Below, piece by piece: positions 18,401 to 26,096 of a stretch of 64,000 nt of DNA. The DNA is taken from positions 3,001,501 through 3,065,500 of the forward strand of contig NZ_RBXO01000001.1 in the NCBI RefSeq assembly GCF_003634935.1, given 5' to 3'. The position numbers and the translations under genes were made by a program. Source of the stretch: Saccharothrix australiensis. GTDB taxonomy: Bacteria; Actinomycetota; Actinomycetes; Mycobacteriales; Pseudonocardiaceae. The notes beneath the pieces were generated by a model that did no database searches, was not told the origin of the DNA, and worked only from the letters and a program-made list of their open reading frames with translations. How positions within the stretch are numbered: the stretch's first letter is position 1; the number at the start of each line of letters is the position of its first letter.

Positions 18401-19751
18401 CGGCGAGCGCGGCCTCGGTCCGCGCGGACACCACCAGCGGCACCTCGGCGGCCGGTGGCGGGCTCGGCTCGCCTTCCGGCGGCGGCGCGGCCAGCACCAC
18501 GTGCACGTTGGCGCCGCCGAACCCGAAGGAGTTCACCCCGACCAGCCCGCCGTCCAGCGGCCGGGCCTCCTCGACCGGCGCGAGGCGCAGGCCGTCGAAG
18601 TCGATCCCGGTGCTGCGCGGGCTCGCGTGCGGCGTCGGCGGGACGAGGCGGTGCCGCAGCACCAGGATCGCCTTGCACAGCCCCGCCATGCCGGACGCGG
18701 GTTCGAGGTGCCCGAGGTTGCCCTTGACCGAGCCGATGGGCAGCGGCGCGCCGGTGCGGCGGACGCCGAGCGCGGCCCCGATCGCCCTGGCCTCGATCGG
18801 GTCGCCGACCGGCGTGCCGGTGCCGTGCGCCTCCAGGTAGGCCAGGTCGTCCGGGTCGAGCCCGAAGCGGGCGTACACCTCGCGCAGCAGCGCCTCCTGG
18901 GTGTCGCCGCCGGGCAGCACCAGCCCGGCGGTGCGCCCGTCGCTGTTCGTCCCCGATCCCACGACCACGGCGTGCACCCGGTCGCCGTCGGCCACCGCGT
19001 CGGCCAGGCGCTTGAGCACCAGCACGCCGCCGCCCTCCGCCCGCGCGTAGCCGTCGGCCTCGGCGGAGAACGGGCGGCAGCGCCCGGTCGCCGACAGGAA
19101 GCCCGCCTTGGCGAAGCCGACGAAGGTCAGCGGGCTGAGCAGGACGTTGACCCCGGCCGCCAGCGCGACCCGGCCGCCGCCGTGCCGGAGGTGCTCGCAC
19201 GCCAGGTGCACCGCGTTCAGCGACGACGCGCACGCGGTGTCGACCTTCAGGCTGGGCCCGTGCACGTCGAGGTGGTAGGACAGGCGGTTCGCCGTGTTGC
19301 ACAACGCCGCGCCGGAGTTGGTGTACGGGCCGATGTCCGTCGGGGTCGGGATGTTCTGCCCGACGTAGTCCATGGCCGACACGCCGACGAACACGGCGGT
19401 GTCGGTGCCCGCCAACGCCCGCGGGTCGACGCCCGCGTCGTCGAGCGCCTCGACGCCCAGCTCCAGCAGCAGCCGCTGCTGGGGGTCGATGCCGGCCGCC
19501 TCGCGCGGGCTGATCCCGAAGTGCTCGGCGTCGAACCCGCTCAGGTCGTCGAGGTAGCCGCCCGCGAAGGTGTAGGACTTGCCCGGCCGCACCTGGTTGG
19601 CGTCCCAGTACCGCTGCGTGTCGAACCGGTCCTCGGGAGGGTCGCCCACCACGTCCCGGCCCTCGACCAGGAGTGGCCACAGGTCGTCCAGGCCGGTCAC
19701 CCCACCGGGCAACCGGCACGCCACACCCACGATCGCGATCTCGTTCGACAT
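12495..19751 (-). CDS. Single-module highly reducing type I polyketide synthase, KS-AT-DH-MT-ER-KR-ACP
   Basis: A 2418-residue multidomain synthase. KS: residues 3-420 with C174 in DTACASS and H309/H348. AT: 510-810, GHSVGE with S603 and a YAFHSAAM motif at 703-710. DH: 890-1150, HxxxGxxxxP at H900 and DxxxQ at D1065/Q1069. C-methyltransferase: 1310-1530, VLEVGGGTG at 1357-1365. ER: 1730-2045, GAAGGVG at 1868-1874. KR: 2065-2245 with S2200, Y2213 and N2217. ACP: 2335-2410, S2372 in GVDSL. All active sites look intact. There is no loading module and no thioesterase. One fully reducing module with an intact methyltransferase implies iterative use to make a methyl-branched saturated or partly unsaturated chain. 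The order is that of fungal highly reducing synthases. AT specificity is unsettled. ATG 19751 starts the KS directly. Confidence 0.93.
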   Translation of the reverse strand: MSNEIAIVGVACRLPGGVTGLDDLWPLLVEGRDVVGDPPEDRFDTQRYWDANQVRPGKSYTFAGGYLDDLSGFDAEHFGISPREAAGIDPQQRLLLELGVEALDDAGVDPRALAGTDTAVFVGVSAMDYVGQNIPTPTDIGPYTNSGAALCNTANRLSYHLDVHGPSLKVDTACASSLNAVHLACEHLRHGGGRVALAAGVNVLLSPLTFVGFAKAGFLSATGRCRPFSAEADGYARAEGGGVLVLKRLADAVADGDRVHAVVVGSGTNSDGRTAGLVLPGGDTQEALLREVYARFGLDPDDLAYLEAHGTGTPVGDPIEARAIGAALGVRRTGAPLPIGSVKGNLGHLEPASGMAGLCKAILVLRHRLVPPTPHASPRSTGIDFDGLRLAPVEEARPLDGGLVGVNSFGFGGANVHVVLAAPPPEGEPSPPPAAEVPLVVSARTEAALAEAVSRMRERLVDCPDFHDVAYTSCRRRAWHDHRRVVLAASAEQARERLALPVPPQRGTARGRVAFAFSGHGAQWHGMAVDLLDAEPVFAKAVAEVDAALQPRVGWRVADELRAERSRLHDTEVVQPVLFAVQAGIAAVLADRGLRPAAVYGHSVGEIAAAFVAGVYDVDQAVALVVARSRAQGRTAGAGTMAVVNLDPEAVGQLLDRFAGRVEVAGINSARDVTLAGPREDLRELVALLAERDVFARLLDLDYAFHSAAMDPLREPLVESLAGLAPRAASVGFVSAVTGAPIAGEQLDARYWWRNVREPVRFAAATDHLVAAGYDTIVEIGPRPVLQTYLKRAAGEGVLAVLATLTRHEPGPRALRTAVESALAAGAPPHAERYFTRPGRVVGLPAYPWQRERFWLGDKHAWGGQTGPADHVLLGDRAAVSDPTWQSTVDPARLPWLAGHRAGGTPIMPAAGYLEMGWAAGRLALDGPVEVCELHITKPLAAPDDEAVLPRMQVSLSEEDGVFRVATSTGGNAAWRTHARGRVRRRVGAAPPPLDLAALRAGFRARGEHVDRSAFYAESKRIGLDYGPDFLVVTQAWVDGMAVLADYDCAHLDFTGFHAHPAWTDAAPQAAILLGRVLAERSTGEDSYLPVAIGAARLWGAPATTGSVHFRCRSLSDTWARADIVLTDTDGVVLLELLDCRFVRVPAPGQRTVRRQVTELRAAPRGRAPVTAGLPVAADPPDAVDVRLDEKYPEIRRRRLAATAAFTARAFSDILGGAEVFFTDDLSAAGVRPEFTRLLDVLVDVLVEHGALEWLGEFQGRPRWRLRPAAEEPFGELVADFPEHTLDLTLFGRCGLHLAELLRGERDALDVLFPTHASDTLAHYYDLLPSLRPFNEAAARVVRAIAEAWPADRPLRVLEVGGGTGALTAALLPVLPPDRTRYVFSDVGEFFLAPAAARFAAYDFVEYRVLDLNAPDVEPGSFDVVVAGNALHTAKDVRAALAGLAGALDDHGHLVFVEAHDPRVLALPFGLLPGFWSMTDVELRPDSPLLPTGRWREVVAEQGFTAARTVLEHGMCSLTTATRAPRPVPLSEPAPDAPAGRVVVVAEDETEAGFAADLVAALTGFGVDAARGTGAPAEWLGGTSTDVVLVLADTGPDVVAATTGRFELIRALGVASGELPGAARAGLWLVSRPAGVNPAPDAAVDPAAAAAWGVSRTIAAEFGTLEVRRISAPRGVAAHRLAREVLDPGGEDEVVLTASGRFVPRLRDLPPALTDAGTPFRLVARNAGPSYRLSWVETELPVPGPGEVLIEVRGAGINYRDALLAVGLLPAWVVGSGMAGTRLGGECAGVVRAVGPGVTRFRAGDLVAGFVAGSFASHVVADENFIATITNGFDLVTAVTMSVAPVSAYYGLCHLARLAPGEVVLVHGAAGGVGLAALQCARAVGATVIATAGTEEKRDFLRLLGVPHVFDSRSLSFAADVLAATGGEGVDVVLNSLGGEFITRSLELLRFGGRFVELGKRDLYGDRNVSLRPFRNNISYFVVDIDQLGKHRRAAIADAYDELMEQARAGTYHALPHRVFPAARIAEAFRSIQHSRHIGKLLVTFDRRPPVERARPGAFRPDPAGTYLVTGGAGGFGAETARWLADRGARRLALVNRRGGAAPEAAATVADLTARGVEVSVHAADVTDEAAMRAVVASIDASGAPLRGVVHAAMVLDDAMAVDLTPDRFQAVLAPKAAGAAVLDRVTDGRELDLFLMFSSAGAVFGNAGQAAYTAGNLFLEALARARRARGLAGQAIAWGALDEVGYVARTEGAAKTVTRAGLALLPLRRVREALDDLVGGPEVVLVWSHDGQFLRRLYPHLTTPRLGELTGGDLDADDEHDELVEKLRTAPLEEAIALTADAMVKTLSEILHVAPERIDRSKPLDQLGVDSLMGAELVGKMRRRLGREIPIMRVIASGGLDDLARSLVTHFKSEDEK

Positions 19752-20215
19752 GACCGGTGATCGTTCAACACGGGACGACCCCGGTCGGCGCAGACACGGT
19801 GGCGCCTGCCGGACATCAACCCATCGGGTGATTTGGTGGTGTGCCGGCGTGATTCTCGGGCAACGGGGATCCAGACGCGTGCCGAGCGGTCGTGACGTCG
19901 GGCCGAGGAACAAGGGGAGGTCACGCTCCGTCGAGCCGGGCCGTCATCACGTCCACGTCGCGGAGGGCGATCCGGATACCGGGGATCGGTGTGGATGTCG
20001 TCCACCGTTCGAGCGACTCGGTGATCCTCCGGGTGGCGTCGGTGCAGCGGTCGCGCGCGATGGTGACAGGTCGACGACCGTGCCGCGGAAGGCGGGGTGA
20101 GGGAGGAGCCCGCCGCGCGGGAGTTCGGCTTTCGGCCCAACGTGATGTGCTCCATCGGAGCGCCACGACGTCGAACCGATCTCCGAGCGCCCCGGTGATC
20201 GGTAGCGTCCCGGCC
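19752..20215. other. Intergenic region with possible gene relic
   Basis: A 464-base gap between the PKS and a divergent lipoprotein gene; the PKS promoter must lie here. The part nearest the PKS start (19752-19920) shows no gene. From about 19921 to 20145 the minus strand has protein-like sequence in two frames, listed separately. Confidence 0.5.
19921..20145 (-). pseudogene. Possible frameshifted coding relic, unknown protein
   Basis: On the minus strand one frame reads VGPKAELPRGGLLPHPAFRG and TVVDLSP. After a frame change, an adjacent frame reads ARDRCTDATRRITESLERW and ends IRIALRDVDVMTARLDGA before TGA at 19921. Both parts have natural composition and G/C-ending codons. This suggests the C-terminal end of a gene with one frameshift. 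I do not recognise the family, and chance reading frames in GC-rich DNA remain possible. Confidence 0.22.
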
Positions 20216-20887
20216 GTGAGGCAGCGAATCCGCAGCGTTTTGTGGTCGGCGACGATGTGCGTGCTGGCGACGGCCGCCTGCACGGCGTCACCGCCGGCCC
20301 CGGTCACCGTCACGGTCACGCAACCGGCGACCACCACGTCCACCACGCCCACGACCACCTCGGCGACGCCGTCGATCGTGGCCAGCGGGTACGCCGCCGT
20401 GTGCGACGGCCACGGCTTCCCCGACGCCTCGGCCTACGCCGGCCAGGGCCCGCACCCGATCGGGATCGCGGTCCGCTCCGCGAAGGGGCCGGGCACCGGG
20501 GCCGACGCCGACCTGACCTCGGACGTCGCCGAGTTGCCCGCCGAGTGGCGGGCACGCGTGAACACCGCGCTCCAGCTGGTCGCGTGCGTGACCGTGCTCG
20601 ACGTCGTGGAAGTGCGGAGGTGCGAGTACCGGGTGATCGGCAGCACCACGGGGAACTCCCTGTTCGAGACCCGCTTGTCCAACCGCGTCCTGCGGGTCGA
20701 GGTGCGCTCCGCCCGCACCGGCAAGCCGGTCTCCGACGCCGTCGAGGCGACTACCCGGACGACCACGTGCGCGGCCACCGCCAAGCAGGCGGCGTTCGGC
20801 TCGGACGTGAACCTGAACCAGTTCGGCACGTTGACCGAGGCGGAGCGCGACGACCTGCTCCGCGGCCTGGTCACCGCGACGGTCTGA
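20216..20887 (+). CDS. Putative secreted lipoprotein
   Basis: A 223-residue protein with a short basic N-terminus, a hydrophobic core and LATAAC, a relaxed lipobox, at about residue 21. A Thr/Pro-rich linker (VTQPATTTSTTPTTTSATP) follows and then a ~160-residue globular domain with four cysteines. This layout is common in actinobacterial surface lipoproteins with a flexible tether. No family is recognised. GTG 20216 was chosen because it starts the signal peptide; the reading frame is open further upstream but encodes Arg-rich nonsense. Confidence 0.65.
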   Translation: MRQRIRSVLWSATMCVLATAACTASPPAPVTVTVTQPATTTSTTPTTTSATPSIVASGYAAVCDGHGFPDASAYAGQGPHPIGIAVRSAKGPGTGADADLTSDVAELPAEWRARVNTALQLVACVTVLDVVEVRRCEYRVIGSTTGNSLFETRLSNRVLRVEVRSARTGKPVSDAVEATTRTTTCAATAKQAAFGSDVNLNQFGTLTEAERDDLLRGLVTATV

Positions 20888-21032
20888 CCCGGCCGTGCAC
20901 GCATCCCGCGCGGGACCGCCGGCGACCGCTCGGGAAGGCCCCACGTCAGAGCGGCTGTCCTTTGTGGACCGAAAGCTTGCTTCTTCGCTCTTGGGGCAAC
21001 GAGACCACCGCAAGCTGCCCTTCACGCAGGGC

Positions 21033-21048
21033 GTGTGATAGGTCACAC
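21033..21048. promoter_or_regulatory. Inverted repeat upstream of a secreted-protein gene
   Basis: GTGTGA (21033-21038) and TCACAC (21043-21048) are perfect inverse complements separated by four bases. The half-sites equal those of CRP-type regulators (TGTGA/TCACA), but the spacer is 4 rather than the usual 6, so this is only a candidate. It lies about 80 bases before the next start codon. Confidence 0.3.
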
Positions 21049-21128
21049 TGAGCGATTGTAAGCACCCTTTCGGTGACGGTGATCGTCTCCCGGATCGTAA
21101 GGAACACAACGTTTTCCGGGAGATGATT

Positions 21129-21629
21129 ATGAAGATGTCAGGCAGCGGGCGGGCACTCGCGGCAGTGGCGTTGGCCGGCGCGGCGGTGCTGGCTGCCGCC
21201 GGTCCGGCCGGCGCCGACGAACGGCCGACGCGCACCTGCGCCCCCGGTGAGCTGACCGTCCGGATCGGGGAGCGGCCCTCACCGTCCGCCGCCGACCGGC
21301 TGTTCGTCATCGGGTTCCGGGGCAACGAAGGCGTCAGCTGCCTGCTCAGCGGTGCGCTCGACTACATCCGGTTCTACGACACGTCCGGGCGGCCGCTGGA
21401 CGTGCGGTTCAGCGACAAGTCCGCGGTGCCGCCGTTCGAGCAGGTGCCGGTGAACGACTTCCGCGAGGCCGTCGTCTACGTCGCGGCCCCGAAGCGCGGC
21501 GGCAGCCTGCCCATCGGCGGCATGGCCTTCAGCGTGCCCACCGCGCCCGAGAGCGAGATGAAGGCGGCCTGGCCCGCGCCGGTCGCCGGACCGCTGCGGA
21601 TCACCGGGATCATGTCGCCGGCCAGCTGA
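21129..21629 (+). CDS. Secreted protein, DUF4232-like
   Basis: A 166-residue protein with a clear Sec signal peptide (MKMSGSGRALAAVALAGAAV, cleavage after AGA near residue 29). The mature domain has the pattern C-x-P-G-E-L-V ... NEGVSCLLSG ... LP, which resembles the DUF4232 beta-sandwich of actinobacterial secreted proteins, with two cysteines probably forming a disulfide. ATG 21129 was preferred over ATG 21123 because GGGAG lies six bases before it. An extracellular role is likely; the function is unknown. Confidence 0.65.
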   Translation: MKMSGSGRALAAVALAGAAVLAAAGPAGADERPTRTCAPGELTVRIGERPSPSAADRLFVIGFRGNEGVSCLLSGALDYIRFYDTSGRPLDVRFSDKSAVPPFEQVPVNDFREAVVYVAAPKRGGSLPIGGMAFSVPTAPESEMKAAWPAPVAGPLRITGIMSPAS

Positions 21630-21647
21630 CCCGACCGGCACGCTGTG

Positions 21648-21693
21648 CCAGGGGTTCCGGTCGTCGTCGCCGCACACCGATCGGGACCCCTGG
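21648..21693. terminator. Hairpin terminator after the secreted-protein gene
   Basis: CCAGGGGT (21648-21655) pairs with ACCCCTGG (21686-21693), and the stem continues imperfectly through CCGGTCG/CGATCGG. It starts 19 bases after the stop codon, a typical terminator position. Confidence 0.6.
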
Positions 21694-21789
21694 CCCTCCC
21701 GTCGGCGCGCAAGCAGCGGGACCGCCCCACCGTTGTGGGTCCGGTGTCACCGGGCCGCCGGACCCGGTGCGGTGAGGACGCGGGCACCT

Positions 21790-22319
21790 CCTAGGCCCCG
21801 CGCCAGGACCGGGACCTCGTGCTGGCCAAGCTTGCCACGCCGGTCACCGACCGCGCGCCGGTCGCGCTGGGCAGGGCGCGCCGACCCCCGGCGCGGCGCT
21901 GCGGGTGGTCGGCTACGGGCGCACCTACGACACGTGGGTGCACGACAAGGCCCGCGCAGCGATGTTCACGGTGGACGCCGTCACCGGCGGCCCCCGGCCA
22001 GTCCGTCATCGGGCAGGGCGGCCGGGCGGGCTTCGCGCGCCTGCTGGCCGGACCCGACGGGCGGCTGTTCGCCATCCGCGCCAACGGTGATGTCCTGCGC
22101 TACCAGTGGACCGGCAACCGGTGGTCCGACGACTCCCGGAAGGTCACCGCGACCGGGTTGGTGGGGCTGGGACAACCCGGCGACCCGCCCCAGGATGACC
22201 GTCGACGCACGCGGCGACTTCTACTGCACCGGCCGCGACGGCGTCCTATCGGCAACGGCGGCTGGCAGCAGTTCACCGACGTGGTGGCCCAGTCCGACGC
22301 CTGCGTCCTGCCCCGCTGA
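21790..22319 (+). pseudogene. Multiply frameshifted tachylectin/beta-propeller-like secreted protein relic
   Basis: Protein-like segments switch among all three forward frames. LAKLATPVTDRAPVALG is in frame 3. VVGYGRTYDTWVHDKARAAM is in frame 2. AGPDGRLFAIRANGDVLRY with YQWTGNRW is in frame 3 again, then VDARGDFYCTGRDGVL in frame 1, and GGWQQFTDVVAQ back in frame 3, ending CVLPR and TGA at 22317-22319. The repeated 'DGRLFAIRANGDVLRYQW' pattern is the blade unit of tachylectin-like beta-propellers. At least four frameshifts are needed to read it through, so the gene is dead unless the sequence itself is wrong at several places. Confidence 0.6.
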
Positions 22320-22325
22320 CGCGGA

Positions 22326-22360
22326 CGGACCCCGGTCGCGCCCGACGTGACCGGGGTCCG
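22326..22360. terminator. Perfect 12-bp hairpin terminator
   Basis: CGGACCCCGGTC (22326-22337) and its exact inverse complement (22349-22360) flank an 11-base loop, seven bases after the stop of the propeller relic. Its survival next to a dead gene suggests it also serves the convergent MocR-type gene. The rest of the gap, 22361-22533, shows nothing else. Confidence 0.65.
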
Positions 22361-22533
22361 CACGGCGTCGAGCCCGCCGACCGGTCGACCCGGCCCCGAT
22401 CGCGGCCGTCCGCGCTTCGTCCGCCGCCGTCCGGACGACGGTGTCCACCGGCTTGTGCGACGAACGTCGTCGGACCGTGCGGGTCGGAGTCGTCGGTCAT
22501 CCCGGTGCCCCTCCCGCCGGAAGGGCGGCGGTG

Positions 22534-23928
22534 TCACGTGGCCGGGCGCGCGTCGACGATCTTCGCCAGCTTGCGGACGGCCGCGCGGAGGACTTCCGGG
22601 GGTTGCACGAACGGCAGGCGGAGGTGCCGGTTGTCCCGCCCCTCCACGTCGAACGCCTTGCCGCTCAGCACGGCGAGCCCGCGCCGCCGCCCGGCCGCCA
22701 CGACCTCGTCGGCCACCGGCTCCGGCAGCCCCGCCCACAGCGACACGCCGCCGTCCGGCACGTCGAACGTCCAGTCGGGCAGCTCCCGGCGCAGCTCCTC
22801 GACCAGCACGTCCCGCCGCTCGCGCAGGGTGCGCACCCGGTCGGCGGCGATCACGTCGCGCCGCTCCAGCAGCCAGGCGGCCTGGAGCTGGACGTCCACG
22901 GAGGTGCCCAGGTCGAGCATGCCCTTCAGCTCCGCGAGCGCCTCGACCAGCGAGTGCGGCGCGCGGACCCAGCCGAGCCGCATGCCCGCCCAGCACAGCT
23001 TGCTCATCGAGCCGATCGACAGCACGTTGCCCTCCGGCGCCCGCGCGGCGACGGTGGCCGGCGGCGGGCCGTCCAGCCGCAGGTCGATCAGCGCCAGGTC
23101 CTCGACCACGAGCGTGGCCGCCCGCTTGGCCGCGCGGGCCAGCTCCCCGGCGCGCGCTTCCGGCAGGCACCAGCCGGACGGATTCCGGTAGGCGGGTGTC
23201 ACGAAACCCGCCGAACATTGTTCGACCTGCTCCCACGATTGTTCGGTGGAGGGTAGCGCCCGCAGCCGGAGACGGTGCCAGCGTTGCGTCGAAAGCAGCA
23301 TCGGACAGGTCGGGTTCTCCACCGCGACCATTGCGCGCGGGGGTAGCGAAGCGCACGCCAGGAGCAGTCCCTGGGTGGCTCCGGAAGTGACGATGATCTG
23401 GTCGGGGGAGGTGGGCACGTGATGTTCGGCGAACCATTCGGCGATGCGCGAGCGCAGCTGATCTATGCCTGTCCGGGTGTATCCGTGATTGTCCAGGTGT
23501 GGCTTGATGAAACGACACGTTGCCGTTTTGGACCGCGCCACGAGCGGATGCGCGGGCAGGCTCGCGACCTGGAGGTCGAGCGCCGGTTCGGAAAGCGCCG
23601 GGTAATGTCGCGGGAAAGTGCGCGTCGGCGTCCGGCGCGGTGGTCGCGCGGACGTGCACCAGGTGCCGCTGCCCTGCTGGCTGGCCACCAGCCCGGCGGC
23701 CCGCAGCGCGTCGTAGGTGGCCTCGACGGTGTGCCTGCTCAGCGCGAGCGCGCTGGCCAGGGACCTGGCCGGGGGCAGGTAGTCGCTGTGCTGGATGGTG
23801 CCGTTGTCGATGATCCGGCTGATCCGGTCCGCGAGTTGCCCGTACAGCGGCAAGTCCGGTGTCGACCAGTCGCCCAATTCGGCGACGAGTGCGCGGGCGG
23901 ACCAGCGGCGGGCTCCTGAACCGCTCAT
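22534..23928 (-). CDS. MocR-type regulator: GntR HTH fused to a fold-type I aminotransferase-like domain
   Basis: A 464-residue chimera. Residues 22-92 form a GntR-type winged helix (LYGQLADRISRIID, then LPPARSLASALALSRHTVEA with the recognition helix). Residues about 115-460 form an aminotransferase-like domain with NPTCPML, TPAYRNPSG and SMSKLCWAGMRLGW, in which the lysine is the PLP-binding residue. MocR proteins bind PLP or its amino-acid adduct and control adjacent, usually divergent, genes. Here the divergent gene is the ABC exporter at the left edge of the peptide cluster, so it is the best candidate for the cluster's pathway regulator. ATG 23928 has GGAGAG upstream. Confidence 0.85.
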   Translation of the reverse strand: MSGSGARRWSARALVAELGDWSTPDLPLYGQLADRISRIIDNGTIQHSDYLPPARSLASALALSRHTVEATYDALRAAGLVASQQGSGTWCTSARPPRRTPTRTFPRHYPALSEPALDLQVASLPAHPLVARSKTATCRFIKPHLDNHGYTRTGIDQLRSRIAEWFAEHHVPTSPDQIIVTSGATQGLLLACASLPPRAMVAVENPTCPMLLSTQRWHRLRLRALPSTEQSWEQVEQCSAGFVTPAYRNPSGWCLPEARAGELARAAKRAATLVVEDLALIDLRLDGPPPATVAARAPEGNVLSIGSMSKLCWAGMRLGWVRAPHSLVEALAELKGMLDLGTSVDVQLQAAWLLERRDVIAADRVRTLRERRDVLVEELRRELPDWTFDVPDGGVSLWAGLPEPVADEVVAAGRRRGLAVLSGKAFDVEGRDNRHLRLPFVQPPEVLRAAVRKLAKIVDARPAT

Positions 23929-24222
23929 GTCCAGCTCTCCGGGGAGCCGGATGAATCGATCCCTTCACGGTTCCGGGGAGAGTGGGCTGATTTTTCCCGA
24001 GAACGCGGGTGAGTGGCGTGTCGCCGCACTGCCCCCCGTGGGCGCGGCACCCGGTTTGAGCACACTGGTGATCCTCCCCTGAACCCCCTGGTGTGTTACC
24101 TGGAGGCGACTGTAGCATGGGCGGGTGATATGTCAACGCTGCTTTCGAGTCGAAGCGGGCGAAAAGATCGTCTTTAGCGGGCGTGATTTGTGCGGGGAAA
24201 ATATCGCGGTGGTGCCGGTCCC
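23929..24222. promoter_or_regulatory. Divergent promoter region between MocR regulator and ABC exporter
   Basis: A 294-base AT-enriched gap. TGTAGCAT around 24111-24118 contains a TANNNT -10 hexamer (TAGCAT) for rightward transcription. The block ACTGGTGATC ... CCTGGTGTGT at 24064-24103 contains two direct CTGGTG repeats, the kind of direct repeat that MocR proteins bind. A 15-codon ORF at 24130-24177 is probably chance. Both the -10 and the operator are inferred by eye. Confidence 0.4.
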
Positions 24223-26076
24223 ATGATCGGATCAACATTTACGAGTGTCGTCAACGCGTTCCGGTTGACCTGGTCGGCCGCTCCCGGCCGGGTGTTGTCG
24301 TCCGGTCTCCTCACGGCCGTCGGCTCCGCGTTGCCCGCGCTCACGCTGTGGTTCACCCGCGACCTGGTGGACGCGATCACCGGCCACTCCGGCGCACCGG
24401 CCGTGGTGCCCGCCGCGGCGCTGGCGCTGGCCCTGGCGGCGGGTTTCGCGGTGAACGGGTTGAGCGCGGCGTTGCGCGAGTCGCTGGGCGTGCGAGTCGT
24501 GGTGGAGGCCGAGCAGCGGTTCATCCGGGCCGTCGGCGCCGCGCCGCTGACCCGGTTCGAGGAGTCGGCCTGGCACGACCGCCTGGCCAGGGCCAAGGAC
24601 GACCTGGACTGGCGTCCCGTGCAGATCGCCGAGAGCGGCATCCAGGTGGTGGGCGGGCTCGCCGGGCTGGCGAGCGTCTTCGCGCTGGTGGTCGGCACGG
24701 ACTCGCTGCTGGTGCTGCTGATCTGTCTCGCCGTGCTGCCGCTCGTGGTGGCGCGCCGCCTGACCAGCGCGCGGCTGATCTCCAACTGGCGCGAGACGAC
24801 CGGGCTCTCCCGCCGCGGCGAGTACTTCCGCGATGCGCTGACCAGCCGGGACCTGGCCGCGGAGGTGCGCGCGTACGACCTGGCCGGCCGCTTCGCCGAC
24901 GAGCACCGCGCGGTCGGCGTCGAACTGGTCCGGCGCACCGACCGCATCGCCCGCGGCGCCGCCCTGCGCATCCTGCTGACCGTGCCGCTCGCCGCCGTCC
25001 CCCTGGTGCTGGGGTTCGTGCTGATCGCCGATCGCGGCGCGGCCGGGCGGATCACGCCCGGCGAGATCGCCGTGCTGGCCGGCGCGGTGACGGCGCTGAC
25101 CCTGGAGCTGTCGACGTTCGTGGACAGCCTGCTGGAACTCGTCGAGCACGGCATGTTCATGGAGGACTACTTCGCCCTGGTCGGCCGCGCACGGCCGGCG
25201 GACGCGGGCAAGGGCAAGGGCAAGGGCACGGTCGCGGGCAAGGGCAAGGTCGCGGTCGCGGTCGCGGGCAAGGCGGTCGGCAAGGTCGCGGTGGGCCCGC
25301 GGGCGCCCGGACTCGCGCCCGGTCCGCCGGCCGTCCGGTTCGAGGACGTCTGGTTCACCTACCCCGGCTCGCGGCGACCCGCGCTGCGCGGGGTGGACCT
25401 GACCGTGCCCGCCGGCCGGGTGCTCGGCCTGGTCGGCGACAACGGCGCGGGCAAGAGCACGCTGGTCAAGCTGCTGCTGGGCCTGTACACCCCGACCAGG
25501 GGCCGGGTGCTGGTCAACGGCGTCGACCTCAGGGAGCTGGACCCCGCCGAGGTGCGGGCCCGGATGGGCGTGGTGTTCCAGCAGTACCCCCGCTACGCGC
25601 TGACCGTGCGCGAGGCCGTCGCCGTCGGCCGCTGCCACCGGCCCGCCACCGACGACGCGATCCTGGCCGCGCTGCGCGCCGGGCAGGCCCACGAGCTGGT
25701 CGAGCGGTTGCCGGACGGGCTGGACACGGTGCTGGGCAAGGAGTTCCAGGGTGGCGTCGACCTCTCCGGCGGGCAGTGGCAGCGCCTGACCCTCGCGCGC
25801 CTGATGTACCGGGAGCCGGACCTGTGGATACTGGACGAGCCCACCGCGGCGCTGGACCCGCTCGCCGAGGCGGCGGTGTTCGCCGAGTGGCGGCGCAAGC
25901 TGGCCGGCCGGACCGGCGTGCTGATCTCGCACCGGTTCTCCAACACCCGCACGGCGGACCTGATCGCCGTGGTGGAGGAGGGGCGGGTGGTCGAGCTGGG
26001 CACGCACGACGAGCTGGTGGCGGCGGGCGACCGCTACGCGCGCTTCTTCCGCACCCAGGCCGAGGAGTACCGCTGA
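24223..26076 (+). CDS. ABC exporter half-transporter (permease fused to ATPase)
   Basis: A 617-residue protein with six predicted membrane segments in residues 10-320 and a C-terminal ATPase at 366-617. Walker A is GDNGAGKST (405-413), the Q-loop is FQQYPRYAL, the signature is LSGGQ (514-518), Walker B is [11 protein letters not shown], and the switch histidine is ISHRF. Half-transporters of this type act as homodimers and export peptides or lipids. Residues 327-365 form an unusual low-complexity Gly/Lys/Ala/Val linker encoded by short tandem repeats. There is no peptidase-C39 domain, so leader removal must be done elsewhere. Its position beside YcaO, TfuA and a peptide gene suggests it exports the mature peptide. 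ATG 24223 is preferred; GTG 24190 is possible. Confidence 0.88.
   Translation: MIGSTFTSVVNAFRLTWSAAPGRVLSSGLLTAVGSALPALTLWFTRDLVDAITGHSGAPAVVPAAALALALAAGFAVNGLSAALRESLGVRVVVEAEQRFIRAVGAAPLTRFEESAWHDRLARAKDDLDWRPVQIAESGIQVVGGLAGLASVFALVVGTDSLLVLLICLAVLPLVVARRLTSARLISNWRETTGLSRRGEYFRDALTSRDLAAEVRAYDLAGRFADEHRAVGVELVRRTDRIARGAALRILLTVPLAAVPLVLGFVLIADRGAAGRITPGEIAVLAGAVTALTLELSTFVDSLLELVEHGMFMEDYFALVGRARPADAGKGKGKGTVAGKGKVAVAVAGKAVGKVAVGPRAPGLAPGPPAVRFEDVWFTYPGSRRPALRGVDLTVPAGRVLGLVGDNGAGKSTLVKLLLGLYTPTRGRVLVNGVDLRELDPAEVRARMGVVFQQYPRYALTVREAVAVGRCHRPATDDAILAALRAGQAHELVERLPDGLDTVLGKEFQGGVDLSGGQWQRLTLARLMYREPDLWILDEPTAALDPLAEAAVFAEWRRKLAGRTGVLISHRFSNTRTADLIAVVEEGRVVELGTHDELVAAGDRYARFFRTQAEEYR
25207..25293 (+). 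repeat. Low-complexity tandem repeat within the ABC exporter gene
   Basis: Units of GGCAAG and GTCGCG are repeated many times, encoding [19 protein letters not shown] and more between membrane and ATPase domains. Such hexamer arrays can vary in copy number by slippage without changing frame. Confidence 0.8.
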
Positions 26077-26096
26077 CGCCGCCGGCGGGCGTCGGG

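Noticed and set aside
14151-19760. An 1869-codon open frame antisense to the PKS
   Set aside because: Its translation is dominated by Gly, Arg, Pro, His and Gln with no domain, and it is fully opposite a PKS with intact motifs. Long antisense frames are expected in this GC-rich DNA.
24130-24177. 15-codon upstream ORF before the ABC exporter
   Set aside because: No ribosome binding site or conserved motif; short ORFs arise by chance in leaders.
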